64,000 nucleotides of DNA from CAG-826 sp964583155 (GCA_964583155.1 CAZOUY010000001.1:261644-325643); one strand, 5' to 3'; shown: positions 25,705-35,022, counted from the stretch's first letter. Notes: generated by a model from the sequence alone, not told the origin. Numbers and translations are program-made.

Positions 25705-26577
25705 ATGACATATGAAATTTTGACGGAAACAACTTCCAATTTACCTAATGATATCATTAATAAATGTCAGATCCGTGTGATTCCCATGGCCTACATTATT
25801 GATAATCAAAGCTATGTTTGTACGGATATCGATAATTTCGATGACAAGACCTATTACGCTCTCATCAAAAGTGGCAAGCGCGTGACGACATCGCAGATTA
25901 CACCATTTGAATTCATTCAATTCATGGAGCCCTTTTTAAAGGAAGGCCAAGATATCGTCTTTATCGGTCTTTCTTCCGGTATCAGCGGCACCTTCGCTTC
26001 CGCCCAAGCGGCGCGGATGGAGCTAATGGAGCGTTATCCGGAACGCACGATTTGTTTAATCGACAGCTTAGGAGCTTCCTTAGGTGAAGGAATGCTCGTC
26101 ATTAAAGCCGCGGAGCTCCGCGAGCAAGGCTACGCTATTAGCGATTTGGAGCGCGAAATCACCGCCTTACGCAATCGCCTATATCAAGTATTTTGCGTTG
26201 ATGATCTCATGCATTTACGAAGAACCGGACGAATAAATATTGTTGATGCTTTGGTCGGTTCCATTCTTCGCTTTAAGCCTCTTTTAAAAGGCAATAGCGA
26301 AGGTAAAATCGTTTCTTTTGGAAAATATCGCGGCAAGAAAAACATTATTCAGGCGATCTGCAACAAGTTCACCGCTCTTGTCAAAAACATCGAGCGTATC
26401 GGCATTTCCTATGCCGGATGCAAGGAGGATGCGGAATATCTTTTAGGCCTATTGCGTGAGAATTTCACGCTTCCGGAGGTTATCATGGTTAAGCATGAAC
26501 CGGCGACGGCCTCTCATCTTGGTCCCGGCGCTTTAGCTCTCTACTTTGAAGGCGCTAATGGCGTTCGTGATCTTTAA
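25705..26577 (+). CDS. DegV family fatty-acid-binding protein
   Basis: 290 residues from ATG 25705 (MTYEILTETTSN), with AAAGGAG 8 bases upstream; an earlier ATG at 25684 has no support. DegV proteins bind long-chain acyl groups and in Bacillota can act as FakB, presenting fatty acids to FakA kinase for phospholipid synthesis. Seen: N-terminal TETTSNLP, the TSQITPFEF loop, GLSSGISGTFASAQAA, DSLGASLGEG and the C-terminal HEPATASHLGPGALALYF. A second, divergent DegV lies at 59320. No fakA gene is in the window. Confidence 0.9.
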   Translation: MTYEILTETTSNLPNDIINKCQIRVIPMAYIIDNQSYVCTDIDNFDDKTYYALIKSGKRVTTSQITPFEFIQFMEPFLKEGQDIVFIGLSSGISGTFASAQAARMELMERYPERTICLIDSLGASLGEGMLVIKAAELREQGYAISDLEREITALRNRLYQVFCVDDLMHLRRTGRINIVDALVGSILRFKPLLKGNSEGKIVSFGKYRGKKNIIQAICNKFTALVKNIERIGISYAGCKEDAEYLLGLLRENFTLPEVIMVKHEPATASHLGPGALALYFEGANGVRDL

Positions 26578-26639
26578 TCGGATGCGTATTGAGCATATGA
26601 ATTTGCTTTAATTCGATCGACAAAGCTTATGTAAAACAA

Positions 26640-26669
26640 AAAGCACGGATTTGATGCCCGTGCTTTTTT
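26640..26669 (+). terminator. Intrinsic terminator after degV
   Basis: Arms AAAGCACGG (26640-26648) and CCGTGCTTT (26658-26666) followed by a T-run. Strong hairpin, 60 bp past the degV stop. Confidence 0.9.
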
Positions 26670-26720
26670 CATTAATTCCTGCACTCCTTCTCATTTAGGA
26701 ATGCTCTTTTTACGGTTTAT

Positions 26721-26879
26721 TTATTCTTCTTTCGCAAAATGCTCTTTGCCCATCCCACATAGCGGGCAGACATAATCATCGGGCAAATCTTCAAATTTGG
26801 TGTGAGGAGCAATACCATTAGCTTCATCACCAAGCTCTTCATCATAAACAAAGCCGCAAACCAAACAAACGTATTTCAT
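26721..26879 (-). CDS. Rubredoxin
   Basis: Small iron protein of 52 residues. It holds one Fe in the two CxxC knuckles YVCLVCG (Cys5, Cys8) and YVCPLCG (Cys38, Cys41), with the conserved KFEDLPDDYVCP turn between them. It carries single electrons between reductases and oxygen- or peroxide-scavenging enzymes (rubrerythrin, flavodiiron protein) in anaerobes; no such partner is in the window. ATG 26879 has GGAGGA upstream, and a TATAAT-like box lies at 26950-26945 on the minus strand. It stands alone between degV and the Sel1 gene. Confidence 0.95.
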   Translation of the reverse strand: MKYVCLVCGFVYDEELGDEANGIAPHTKFEDLPDDYVCPLCGMGKEHFAKEE

Positions 26880-27121
26880 AATTATCCTCCATTCATTGTT
26901 ATTTTATTCTAATTGGGCGATTAACTCAAGTAATCTGCATTTATATTATATCCCTAAAAGATGCAAATTATTGTAATTCATTATTGAAAGCAACTAATGG
27001 ATAAAGTAGCTCTCAATAAAATCTTTAAAGAAAAATGAATCTTCAAGCTTCATATCATAATCCTAAACGACACAAAACATTTAATTTTTTTTTGAAAATA
27101 AGACTGAAATTTTATAGAATA

Positions 27122-28303
27122 TCACTTTATATGGCCATTTTTATGCAATTTTTGAAGTGCCGATTGCGCATTTGCATGTCCTTGATTCGCCGCTAATGTC
27201 CACCACTTTGCGGCTTCTTCATAGCTTTGTGGAACGCCTTGGCCTTTCCCATAGCAAACACCAAGATTATATTGAGCATCTGCATCTCCTTGATTCGCCG
27301 CTAATGTCCACCATTTTACGGCTTCTTCATAGTTTTGGGAAACACCTTGGCCATTTTCATAGCATAAGCCAAGATTATATTGAGCAACTGCATTTCCTTG
27401 ATCTGCCGCTAGTCTATACCACTTCACGGCTTCTTCATAATCTTGTGGAACACCTTGCCCCTTATCATAGCACAAACCGAGATTACCTTGAGCTTTTGCA
27501 TATTCTTGATTTGCGGCTAATCTATACCACTTCACGGCTTCTTCATAGCTTTGTGAAACGCCTTGGCCATTCGCATAGCAAAAGCCGAGATTATATTGGG
27601 CGATTGCAAATCCTTGATCTGCCGCTAATTTATACCATTTTACAGCTTCTTCATAACTTTGAAAGACACCCTGATCATTATCATAACAAATGCCAAGATT
27701 ACATTGGGCGATTCTATATCCTCGATCTGCGGCTAATCTATACCACTTGACGGCCTCTTCATAGCTTTGAAAGACACCTTGACCTTTCTCATAACAAACA
27801 CCGAGATTACATTGGGCTCTTACATGTCCTTGATTCGCCGCTAGTCTATACCATTTAATTGCTTCCTTATAATCTTGAGGGACGCCTTCACCATTCGCAT
27901 AGCAAAAGCCGAGATTATATTGGGCGATTGCAAGTCCTTGATCTGCCGCTAATCTATACCACTTGACAGCATCTTCATAGCTTTGTGGAACGCCTTGACC
28001 ATTATCATAGCAAAAGCCAAGATTATTTTGTGCTCTTAAATCGCCATCATTAGCGGATATTTTAAAATGCTCAAATGCTTGACTATAATTCCGTTCTATT
28101 CCAACACCATTATAGTAGCAATATCCTAAAATGTAATCATCATTAGGGTGTTTTCTCATCGATGCCCTTTCAAATAGCTTTTTCTTTTCCTCATCATCAA
28201 TATTTAAGGTGATATTAAAGATATTATATCCTTGCGCAATTAATTCATAAAAATCATCGATGCTTTCGGCTGTTGCCTTTAAAAGTGCGTTTTCATATTT
28301 CAT
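27122..28303 (-). CDS. Sel1-repeat (SLR/TPR-like) protein
   Basis: 393 residues with no signal peptide, so probably cytoplasmic. A short N-terminal region (1-54) is followed by nine complete 36-residue Sel1 repeats (55-378) and a partial tenth. The consensus unit is AQYNLGxCYxxGQGVxQSYEEAVKWYRLAADQGxA. Sel1 arrays form alpha-alpha superhelices that bind other proteins; the partner is unknown. Units 2-9 are strongly alike, pointing to recent tandem duplication. Every unit except the last has a Cys in the xCY position. The ATG at 28303 has AGAGG upstream. Confidence 0.92.
   Translation of the reverse strand: MKYENALLKATAESIDDFYELIAQGYNIFNITLNIDDEEKKKLFERASMRKHPNDDYILGYCYYNGVGIERNYSQAFEHFKISANDGDLRAQNNLGFCYDNGQGVPQSYEDAVKWYRLAADQGLAIAQYNLGFCYANGEGVPQDYKEAIKWYRLAANQGHVRAQCNLGVCYEKGQGVFQSYEEAVKWYRLAADRGYRIAQCNLGICYDNDQGVFQSYEEAVKWYKLAADQGFAIAQYNLGFCYANGQGVSQSYEEAVKWYRLAANQEYAKAQGNLGLCYDKGQGVPQDYEEAVKWYRLAADQGNAVAQYNLGLCYENGQGVSQNYEEAVKWWTLAANQGDADAQYNLGVCYGKGQGVPQSYEEAAKWWTLAANQGHANAQSALQKLHKNGHIK
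27170..28141 (-). repeat. Tandem 108-bp coding repeats of the Sel1 protein
   Basis: Nine 108-bp units, each encoding one 36-residue Sel1 repeat. Large parts of neighbouring units match at the base level, for example the shared stretch encoding EEAVKWYRLAA. This is prone to copy-number change by slippage or recombination and to assembly collapse. Confidence 0.9.
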
Positions 28304-28345
28304 TATTTGAACCTCTATATCAAATATTTTCGATTTATCATCAAT

Positions 28346-29092
28346 CTATCTTCTTTCTAACGAAGTGGTTATTTCATAGCAAACTATTCCACCCGCGACC
28401 GCGACATTTAATGATTCCATGCTTTTCATTGGAATGGTCACCTTTAAATTAGCGATATCTTTGGTTGATTCTTCAACACCACGCGCCTCATTTCCCAAAA
28501 CCACGACGCATTTTTCTTGGAAATGAGCCTTTGATAAGGAAACGCCATCATGGACATCCGTAACGATGATTTGATAGCCTTTTCCTTTTAAATCATTTAA
28601 AATCTCACGCTCTCCCTCGATGATATCGACCGCAAAAATAGCGCCTTGAGAGGCATTTATGACCTTTTCGTTGTATGGTGAGCAACAATTCGGCGATAGG
28701 ATGACGCTCATGAATCCAAAGGCGGCGGCGATTCGTAAAAGAGTTCCAAGATTGCCCGGATCGCTGATTTCTTCTAAGTATAAAATTCGATCGCCAAGTG
28801 GTCGAGTGTTTTTTGTCATTTGGCAAATGGCAATCACCCCTTGCGAGGTAACCTGCGAGGAAAACTTCTGCACAATCTCTTTGGCGACGATGATTTGATC
28901 GATATGCTCATCGATTTCTTCGATGACCTGATCAGCGATAATAGTGATAACCTGCTGACGCTCTAACGCCATTTCCAAAAGATGATAGCCTTCGACAAAA
29001 AATAGTTCTTTTTCTTTTCGGACTTTACTATCCTTTAAACGTAATAATTCTTTAATTCGCGAATTATTGCGACTGGTAATACGATAGATCAT
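28346..29092 (-). CDS. TrmH-family (SpoU) RNA 2'-O-methyltransferase
   Basis: 248-residue SPOUT methyltransferase of the YsgA/TrmH group. N-terminal substrate-binding part (SRNNSRIKELLRLKDSKVRKEKELFFVEG is split over residues 7-35), then the knotted domain with motif 1 EEISDPGNLGTLLRIAAAFG, motif 2 VVLGNEARGV and motif 3 IPMKSMESLNVAVAGGI. The target RNA (23S rRNA or tRNA) cannot be told from sequence. Starts in an ATGA overlap with the upstream metallopeptidase gene. Confidence 0.93.
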   Translation of the reverse strand: MIYRITSRNNSRIKELLRLKDSKVRKEKELFFVEGYHLLEMALERQQVITIIADQVIEEIDEHIDQIIVAKEIVQKFSSQVTSQGVIAICQMTKNTRPLGDRILYLEEISDPGNLGTLLRIAAAFGFMSVILSPNCCSPYNEKVINASQGAIFAVDIIEGEREILNDLKGKGYQIIVTDVHDGVSLSKAHFQEKCVVVLGNEARGVEESTKDIANLKVTIPMKSMESLNVAVAGGIVCYEITTSLERR

Positions 29093-29736
29093 TCATGATG
29101 ACCTCCCTTCAATTTTTTCATTTCCTTTTTATAGTTAGGATAATATTTATTGATTTCCGCATAAAATGCCGGTGAGTGATCAAAATGACGATCATGAGCG
29201 AGCTCATGGACGACCACCGCATCAATCACCGAAATAGGATAATGAATGAGCGTCAACGCAAAGGCTAAGGAATGAGTGCGGCGCGAATTGGATCCGTAGC
29301 GTGACGTCGTGTTATGAATATGTATCTTATAGGGCTTGGTAATTTGCATCAATCGCTCATAATAACGAACGCGCATCGTGATGGTTTCCTTAGCTAAGGA
29401 GGAAACGCGTTTCATTAGCTCCTCTTTACTTCGGAAAGTGATATCGCCTTCTTTTTTATCGGGGGCTAACGGCGAGACAAGACGATGCCTTTTACCTAGT
29501 AAATAAATGTAGTCCTCACCGATATTTTGCTCCTCTAATAAGGCTGTAAAGGCCTTAGGAGGTAAACTATCCAATAAGCGACGAAGCGTTTGTTTACTCG
29601 TATGAAAAGGAACGGAAATCAAAATAACACCGCTTTGAGTGCGATAGATCATTCTCTTCATATTCTTATAGGTGACGATGACCTTAATAGGATGGCCAAG
29701 GTAATCAAAAGTAAATTCTTCTTTATACGATTGCAT
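29089..29736 (-). CDS. YgjP/DUF45-type zinc metallopeptidase-like protein
   Basis: 215 residues from ATG 29736 (MQSYKEEF), preferred because GAGGG then lies 6 bases upstream; an ATG two codons earlier is the alternative. The zinc-binding HExxH appears as VVHELAHDRHFDHSPAF, with the family context of YgjP (WLM/SprT-like), and N-terminal RTQSGVILISVP. The substrate of this family is not known in Bacillota. Overlaps the methyltransferase gene by 4 bp. Confidence 0.85.
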   Translation of the reverse strand: MQSYKEEFTFDYLGHPIKVIVTYKNMKRMIYRTQSGVILISVPFHTSKQTLRRLLDSLPPKAFTALLEEQNIGEDYIYLLGKRHRLVSPLAPDKKEGDITFRSKEELMKRVSSLAKETITMRVRYYERLMQITKPYKIHIHNTTSRYGSNSRRTHSLAFALTLIHYPISVIDAVVVHELAHDRHFDHSPAFYAEINKYYPNYKKEMKKLKGGHHE

Positions 29737-29821
29737 CTCCATCCCTCATTTCATTTTTTATTTTAGCAAATATTAATAGGAATTGCATTCCTTTCCTCGT
29801 AATAATCTCTTATCATATTCT

Positions 29822-29850
29822 TTGCTTTTTGCTTTACAACTCATTACAAT
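29822..29850 (+). promoter_or_regulatory. Predicted promoter of the DUF523-ECF gene pair
   Basis: TTGCTT (29822-29827), 17-base spacer, TACAAT (29845-29850). The DUF523 start codon lies 17 bases beyond the -10 box, leaving a short leader with AGAGGT. Confidence 0.5.
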
Positions 29851-29867
29851 GTTAGAGGTAAAAAAAT

Positions 29868-30299
29868 ATGGAAAAGATTTTAGTAAGTGCCTGCCTATGC
29901 GGGCGAAAATGCCGCTATGACGGTCAAGATAACTACCAAGAAGAATTGATGAAATTACAGGAAAAGTATGAATTCATCACGATCTGCCCAGAGGTTGATG
30001 GCGGTCTATCTATTCCGCGCATTCCAAGCGAAATCAAAGATGGAAGAGTCATCAATCAGCATGGTGAAGATGTCACCTCCTACTTTTTAAAGGGAGCTAA
30101 GCACGCCTTATCTTTGGCCAAGAAGTATGGAATCACCAAGGCTATTTTAAAATCACGGAGTCCTTCCTGCGGGAATTTACGAATATATTATGGTTCGTTT
30201 CAACGACAGCTTATCGCTGGTGATGGAATCACGGCCGCCTTATTAAAGGCTAATGGCATCACCATCTATGATGAAAAGCATCTTTCGGAGGTCAAATAA
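29868..30299 (+). CDS. DUF523 family protein (TudS-like)
   Basis: 143 residues. Conserved features: VSACLCGRKCRYDG at the N-terminus, ICPEVDGGLSIPR, and KSRSPSCGN; the three Cys positions (CLCG, CPE, SCG) are those proposed to hold an iron-sulfur cluster in DUF523 proteins, some of which are thiouracil desulfurases. The function here is inferred by family only. The ECF gene's ribosome-binding site (GGAGGT) is inside the last codons of this gene, so the two are translated from one message. Confidence 0.88.
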   Translation: MEKILVSACLCGRKCRYDGQDNYQEELMKLQEKYEFITICPEVDGGLSIPRIPSEIKDGRVINQHGEDVTSYFLKGAKHALSLAKKYGITKAILKSRSPSCGNLRIYYGSFQRQLIAGDGITAALLKANGITIYDEKHLSEVK

Positions 30300-30300
30300 A

Positions 30301-30804
30301 ATGAAGAAAAATAAAATCCAAATGATAACTATTCACGCGATGGCCACGGCAATTTTGTTGGTTGTGACGACGCTTCTCCCCCTACCGCTTCCCGGAGGGG
30401 CCGGATATTTAAATCTATCCGATGCGATCATCTTCTTTATGAGCGCTTTTTTTGGGCCATATAGCGGAATGATCGTCGGGGCTCTTGGCGGATTATTGAG
30501 CGATATTACGACCGGCTATTTTGTTTATGCACCCTTTACTTTTCTTATTAAGGGTCTTGAGGGCTTATTAGCGGGATTCTTGTTTCGTAAATTGCCATCC
30601 AAAATCAATTTTCTCGCTTTTTTCTTAAGTGGCATTTTCATGGGAGCTTGTTATTTTATTCCCGACTGGATCTTCTTTAAAATTGCAAGCGCCATCTACA
30701 ATTTACCCTTTAACATTTTACAAGGTCTCTTCTCGGCTTTGATTATCACCGTGATTGTTTTAATAAAATCCCGCATGCCATCATCAAAAAAGGCCACAGA
30801 ATAG
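30301..30804 (+). CDS. ECF transporter substrate-binding (S) component
   Basis: 167-residue membrane protein from ATG 30301, following GGAGGT by 7 bases; the open frame opens upstream in DUF523 but is not coding there. Six hydrophobic segments. Motifs typical of the PF12822-like S components: LPLPGGAGYLNLSDAIIFFMSAFFGP and GALGGLLSDITTGYFVYAPFTFLIKGLEG. S components bind a vitamin or similar micronutrient and dock to a shared EcfA-EcfT module located elsewhere. Substrate unknown; family members include pantothenate and thiazole types. Confidence 0.87.
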   Translation: MKKNKIQMITIHAMATAILLVVTTLLPLPLPGGAGYLNLSDAIIFFMSAFFGPYSGMIVGALGGLLSDITTGYFVYAPFTFLIKGLEGLLAGFLFRKLPSKINFLAFFLSGIFMGACYFIPDWIFFKIASAIYNLPFNILQGLFSALIITVIVLIKSRMPSSKKATE

Positions 30805-30829
30805 CATTATTCAAAATTGTTTCAAAAAA

Positions 30830-30860
30830 AAGCACAGATTATCTCTGTGCTTATTTTTTA
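30830..30860. terminator. Bidirectional terminator between ECF gene and surface-protein gene
   Basis: Arms AAGCACAGA (30830-30838) and TCTGTGCTT (30844-30852), A-run before and T-run after, so it can end both convergent genes. Confidence 0.9.
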
Positions 30861-30872
30861 TGTTTAATCTAA

Positions 30873-33131
30873 TTAATCTAAGCTAGTTCTTTTCTTACTC
30901 AGATAATAGATGGCAATGATGGCGACACCTGCTAAGAAGGTAACCGCTAACGGAATAAGCTTCACCATTGAAAGATCATCCAAGAGAAGATTGGTTTTGG
31001 CGTTGCTATTAGCGCTAGCTTGATGGATTCGCGCACTTTCGATATAGGCCATCGTTTCACCGATTGTGACATCATCGACATCGATTTGGTTTTTAATCCA
31101 TGTCTTCTCCTCTTCGGTGAATTTATCGAGCTTAGCAATCAAATTATCATAGACAATATGATTGGCATCGACATATGAACAAATACTACCATCATCCTTT
31201 CGTAAGTTATGCCATTCGTAAACGAAGGAATTCGGAGTGTAGGATATGGTGAAGATCACCCACTTGCTACCTGCATTGAAGGAATCCGATTCGCTAACGG
31301 TTATCACCAAGGCATAAGTTCCGGGTTCCGCCGGCGCTTCACTGCTATAGAATTGTTCGTTTTGCTCATATTGATAGGTATAATTGGCCCCCTCAGAGAC
31401 TTCAAAGGTTGGCGAATGCGCTTGACCATCATATTCGAATTCCGTTGTCTCACCGAAGGTAATGATTGCATCAGTCTTGGAAGGACTCGTTATCTTAAAC
31501 CACCGATAATCTCTTTTGGCTAAATAGATATCATTTTCACTCACTTCACAAATGAAGGAATAGGTTCCCGGAGTGGTCGGAATATCCGTACCGATATTCA
31601 CACCATCCAATTCAAAATATGTGGTATATGTCGCCCCCTCGGACACCTGAACACTGATATCAGGAGCCGCTTGCGTTCCATCATAGGCAAAGACTGCTCC
31701 AGATTCAATGGAGAAGGTGATTTCCGGAGTGAGCTTTTCCGATGGAGCCGTAATTTGGAATACTTGCCATTTTCGGCTCGCAGCATAAATATCGGTTTCC
31801 ACCGTTTCAACCACTAATGACCAATAAGCGATTTGCGTTGGCGCCTCTTTTTGGTCGCTGATTCCTAAACCTTCGCTACTATAGTGATAAACGGATTCTA
31901 CTCCGAAGAATTCATTGCCGATGGTATAAGATGGCGTATGGCCATTGCCATCATAAGTATAGGTGGTATCACCGCTAAAGGTAATGGTGGGCGTAAATTT
32001 GGTGGTTAGGTTAACGCCAAATTCACGAATTGCCACTCCATAAGGTGATTGAGCATCATTGGTCGGTGTGATCCGTATATAACGAGCTTGAATCGGCGAT
32101 GAGGATAAATCAACAAAGATATTGCTTCCACTTTGAGAAGCGACCTCGTTATAAATTGTTCCATCAAGAGAATATTCAAATTTTACATTTTCGTGGAAAT
32201 AATCCGAAGCATGATCATAGCTTCCGCTTAAAAGGTAAAGATTTGAGATATCTGTCACTTCCCCTAAATCACGGACAACGTTATTAGCGCTTGAATAATG
32301 CCAGTCAAACCAGGTATAAGTCGAAAGATCATTATCGACCATATTATCCAAGGTCGTCGGTGACACTAAAGTGAAGCCATTATTCGTGATATCAGGAAGC
32401 TTGTTCGAGATCCGTACGCTCTTAATGCTGATTGTCTGTTTATTGATAATAAGGGCGAAGCATCCTGAATCCTGATAATCGAGATAGTTACCAGCATCCT
32501 GCGCACCGGCGGTACTAGTAACATCATATTGTTTAATCAAGGTATTATCGATATAATGCGAAGCATTTTTGCCCTGCATGGTAATCTTGATGGTATGATA
32601 TTCGCCATCAGATAGCTTTATTCCTTTATTAATGACCGCGGAGTCATTAAATTTCGTCGTGGACGTCGATCCAACCACCGCCGAACTGGCACTTTGACCA
32701 TTAACACGATAATTCATCATGTATCCGGAAGCACGTGCGTCGGTATTTTGAAGGTGATATAAAACTCCCAACCACCGTGAATCGCTGAGATATGAAGTCA
32801 CTTTGAAGGTCATTTCAAACTCAAAATCGGTATATGTCCGATCTTTGTCAATTAAATACATCGATCCATAATAGGTCGCCGGTGCCGCATTGCCGGAATT
32901 TTGATTATGCTCAATGACCATATCGCCATCAGCGAAGCTTACCGTATTATTGTTCTTATCACAATACGAGTATAGCTCCCATGACTCCGGTAACGCTTCA
33001 AAATTAGACTCTTCATACACTAATTCTGCGATCCTTCTCGTAGGACGTTCGCGGCTTTGCGTTTCATGGAGATTACTCGGAAGAACCAACGCTAAGGCCA
33101 CGAATATTCCTGTATATATTATTTTTTTCAT
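30873..33131 (-). CDS. Large secreted surface protein with F5/8-type and MBG-like repeat domains, C-terminal membrane anchor
   Basis: 752 residues from ATG 33131 (MKKIIYTGIFVALALVLPSN, a signal peptide). Part order: a laminin-G/concanavalin-like domain (about 45-240), a discoidin-like F5/8 type C domain (about 255-380, with RYIRITPTNDAQSPYGVAIREF), three tandem ~85-residue beta repeats (about 385-640) each with a FxYDGxxxxP entry and PGTYxxxxxVSESD exit, then a helical region and a C-terminal membrane helix followed by KKRTSLD. No LPXTG motif. The first two domains usually bind carbohydrate. Likely role: glycan or host-mucus adhesion (inference). Promoter TTGCAA-17-TATAAT lies at 33185-33157. 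Confidence 0.8.
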   Translation of the reverse strand: MKKIIYTGIFVALALVLPSNLHETQSRERPTRRIAELVYEESNFEALPESWELYSYCDKNNNTVSFADGDMVIEHNQNSGNAAPATYYGSMYLIDKDRTYTDFEFEMTFKVTSYLSDSRWLGVLYHLQNTDARASGYMMNYRVNGQSASSAVVGSTSTTKFNDSAVINKGIKLSDGEYHTIKITMQGKNASHYIDNTLIKQYDVTSTAGAQDAGNYLDYQDSGCFALIINKQTISIKSVRISNKLPDITNNGFTLVSPTTLDNMVDNDLSTYTWFDWHYSSANNVVRDLGEVTDISNLYLLSGSYDHASDYFHENVKFEYSLDGTIYNEVASQSGSNIFVDLSSSPIQARYIRITPTNDAQSPYGVAIREFGVNLTTKFTPTITFSGDTTYTYDGNGHTPSYTIGNEFFGVESVYHYSSEGLGISDQKEAPTQIAYWSLVVETVETDIYAASRKWQVFQITAPSEKLTPEITFSIESGAVFAYDGTQAAPDISVQVSEGATYTTYFELDGVNIGTDIPTTPGTYSFICEVSENDIYLAKRDYRWFKITSPSKTDAIITFGETTEFEYDGQAHSPTFEVSEGANYTYQYEQNEQFYSSEAPAEPGTYALVITVSESDSFNAGSKWVIFTISYTPNSFVYEWHNLRKDDGSICSYVDANHIVYDNLIAKLDKFTEEEKTWIKNQIDVDDVTIGETMAYIESARIHQASANSNAKTNLLLDDLSMVKLIPLAVTFLAGVAIIAIYYLSKKRTSLD

Positions 33132-33156
33132 AGAAAAACCCCTTTCATTTACCTTT

Positions 33157-33185
33157 ATTATAATTGCTGTTCTGACATTTTGCAA
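33157..33185 (-). promoter_or_regulatory. Predicted promoter of the surface-protein gene
   Basis: Minus-strand TTGCAA (33185-33180), 17 bases, consensus TATAAT (33162-33157). Close to the ideal sigma-A pattern. The rest of 33186-33426 is AT-rich with no coding frame. Confidence 0.7.
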
Positions 33186-33426
33186 CTTTTTTTAATTTTG
33201 TTAAAAAATGGTTATTTATGGTAGTTGTCCCCTAAATTTTGTTAAATATCCCTGTGCAAAATTGATAAGACGTTATCACAATTTGTAAAAAAATTTTATG
33301 TATTTTTATCCATTCCCCCGAAAAAACGCTTTCCATATTCATAAAGTTTGCACATTACAGGTGCGCTATTAATGGCTTTACGCAAACGCTTATGATATAC
33401 TTTTAAAATAGATAGGAGATGATTTT

Positions 33427-34986
33427 ATGAAGCGAAAAAACGGAATTTGGATTATCGCATCACTTTTGCTTCTTTCGAGCTGTGATGAACGAAATCATGA
33501 AACGACTTCTTCTTTTCATACGAATAGCATTTTCGAAAAAATGCAGACCTCATTTACCGCTAAGGGTAGCCTAACCATTCAATATTTATCGATCGGTAAA
33601 ACACTCGATTTTCCTTTTGTTATCAAGATTTGCGATGATGGATGGTATAAATACGGATATGATACGGCCTATGAGGAGTTCTATGAATTGCCAATCTATA
33701 AGCAAAATGAGCAAGGAATCTACAAAAGCTTGGATTATAAGAATGAATTAACGACCTTTGAATATGGTCCCTGGTCAGCATTTACAAATCCCTTCAAGCG
33801 ATTAAAGGAAACGGACTTTTCCTTGAGCGTGAGCGATAATGCCTATCATTTGGATGTCGAAATCGATAATTTAGAGGAGATTATCTATCCTTTAACCGGC
33901 AATGCCCATCATTATGAATCCATATCGTTTCAAAAAAGCAATGACACCTTTAGCACAGTAACGATAAAAACCCTTCCGGAGCTGAACCAATACAATAACT
34001 CGATGAGCTATATCTACTCTTTGGAGTTTTCCGCTATCGGTGAAACATCATTGCCGAATATCGCGAAAGCCAATCCTCAAAATAATGCGCTTCTGGCCAA
34101 TCGATTGTTGGATTTAAAGCAAGGCAATTATTCGATTAAGCAGGAGATAGTGCGAGGCGATCATTATCAAGATTCTGAAGTGCTCTCCTTCTATGAAAAT
34201 TATCAAGTATTAAACTATTATTATGATGAAACAACCATCCTCTGCGAGTTTCATGATCAAGATAATGTTCTTGTTCAAGATGGTCTTTACGTCGCCAAGG
34301 ATGGCTATATGTATTCTTTTAACGGAACCCCTGACCAATTGGATTTAGGAAGCAGCGACACTAATACGCTCGCGGAGAATAAGCCACCTTTAGGAGATAT
34401 AAGTGCCGATTTCTTTATTAAAAGCGATGATGCTTATGAAGTGAATGATCCTTATCATTTAGTGGTCCTGGCTTCGGGCTTATATCTTGATTTATCCTTC
34501 GATTACTTTTTTCTGACCGAGGCTCAAAGGCTCAAATGGGAAATAATTGATGATAGTCTCGTCTTAACTGCCCTATTTCTCAATGAAGATGAAATATGCA
34601 CTTTAAAAAATACCATCTATGATGTTGGAGCCACGGAGGCATCAAGCCGCGTTGATCTTTCCTCCTATTTTACCAAAGACGGCTTTAAGATCTGTGATCT
34701 TTTCATCGGAACGTGGCAAGGAACCCTACGTGACAATTATACCGGAGAATATTTGGATGAAACATATACCTTAGTCTATACCGAAAAGGGAGAAATCTTC
34801 CTTAATGATGAGCCCTATACGATCACCGATTTTCAAGAAAGCATGAATGAAGGCGGAACGTACGCTATTAATAATGGCACCTTCTATGCGAGCTTTTATT
34901 ATCAAAATATCGCCTCTCAAGGTGAGCCTTACATTATTTTGACAACCGATGATTTAAAATATCAGGTTAAAATGGCCAGAGTCTGA
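33427..34986 (+). CDS. Lipoprotein of unknown function
   Basis: 519 residues. Signal peptide with lipobox LLSSC (Cys at residue 19), so lipid-anchored on the outer membrane face after LspA cleavage. The body is hydrophilic and rich in Tyr, Asp and Asn, with predicted beta-rich segments and no known catalytic motif. The C-terminal ~100 residues begin LFIGTWQGTLRD, a GTW entry often seen in lipocalin-like barrels. Convergent with another lipoprotein that has a GTW block in the same place; both end at one shared terminator. Ribosome-binding site TAGGAGATG precedes the ATG. Confidence 0.85.
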   Translation: MKRKNGIWIIASLLLLSSCDERNHETTSSFHTNSIFEKMQTSFTAKGSLTIQYLSIGKTLDFPFVIKICDDGWYKYGYDTAYEEFYELPIYKQNEQGIYKSLDYKNELTTFEYGPWSAFTNPFKRLKETDFSLSVSDNAYHLDVEIDNLEEIIYPLTGNAHHYESISFQKSNDTFSTVTIKTLPELNQYNNSMSYIYSLEFSAIGETSLPNIAKANPQNNALLANRLLDLKQGNYSIKQEIVRGDHYQDSEVLSFYENYQVLNYYYDETTILCEFHDQDNVLVQDGLYVAKDGYMYSFNGTPDQLDLGSSDTNTLAENKPPLGDISADFFIKSDDAYEVNDPYHLVVLASGLYLDLSFDYFFLTEAQRLKWEIIDDSLVLTALFLNEDEICTLKNTIYDVGATEASSRVDLSSYFTKDGFKICDLFIGTWQGTLRDNYTGEYLDETYTLVYTEKGEIFLNDEPYTITDFQESMNEGGTYAINNGTFYASFYYQNIASQGEPYIILTTDDLKYQVKMARV

Positions 34987-35022
34987 TTAAATTTGGTAAA
35001 TGATCAACCGTTTATTTCACAA

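Noticed and set aside
27157..27750. Plus-strand open frame of 197 codons opposite the Sel1 gene
   Set aside because: It is the complement of the Sel1 repeats, with a matching periodic composition, and has no ribosome-binding site.
27170..28141. Possible CRISPR array in the 108-bp repeats
   Set aside because: The units abut without spacers and encode Sel1 repeats in one frame.
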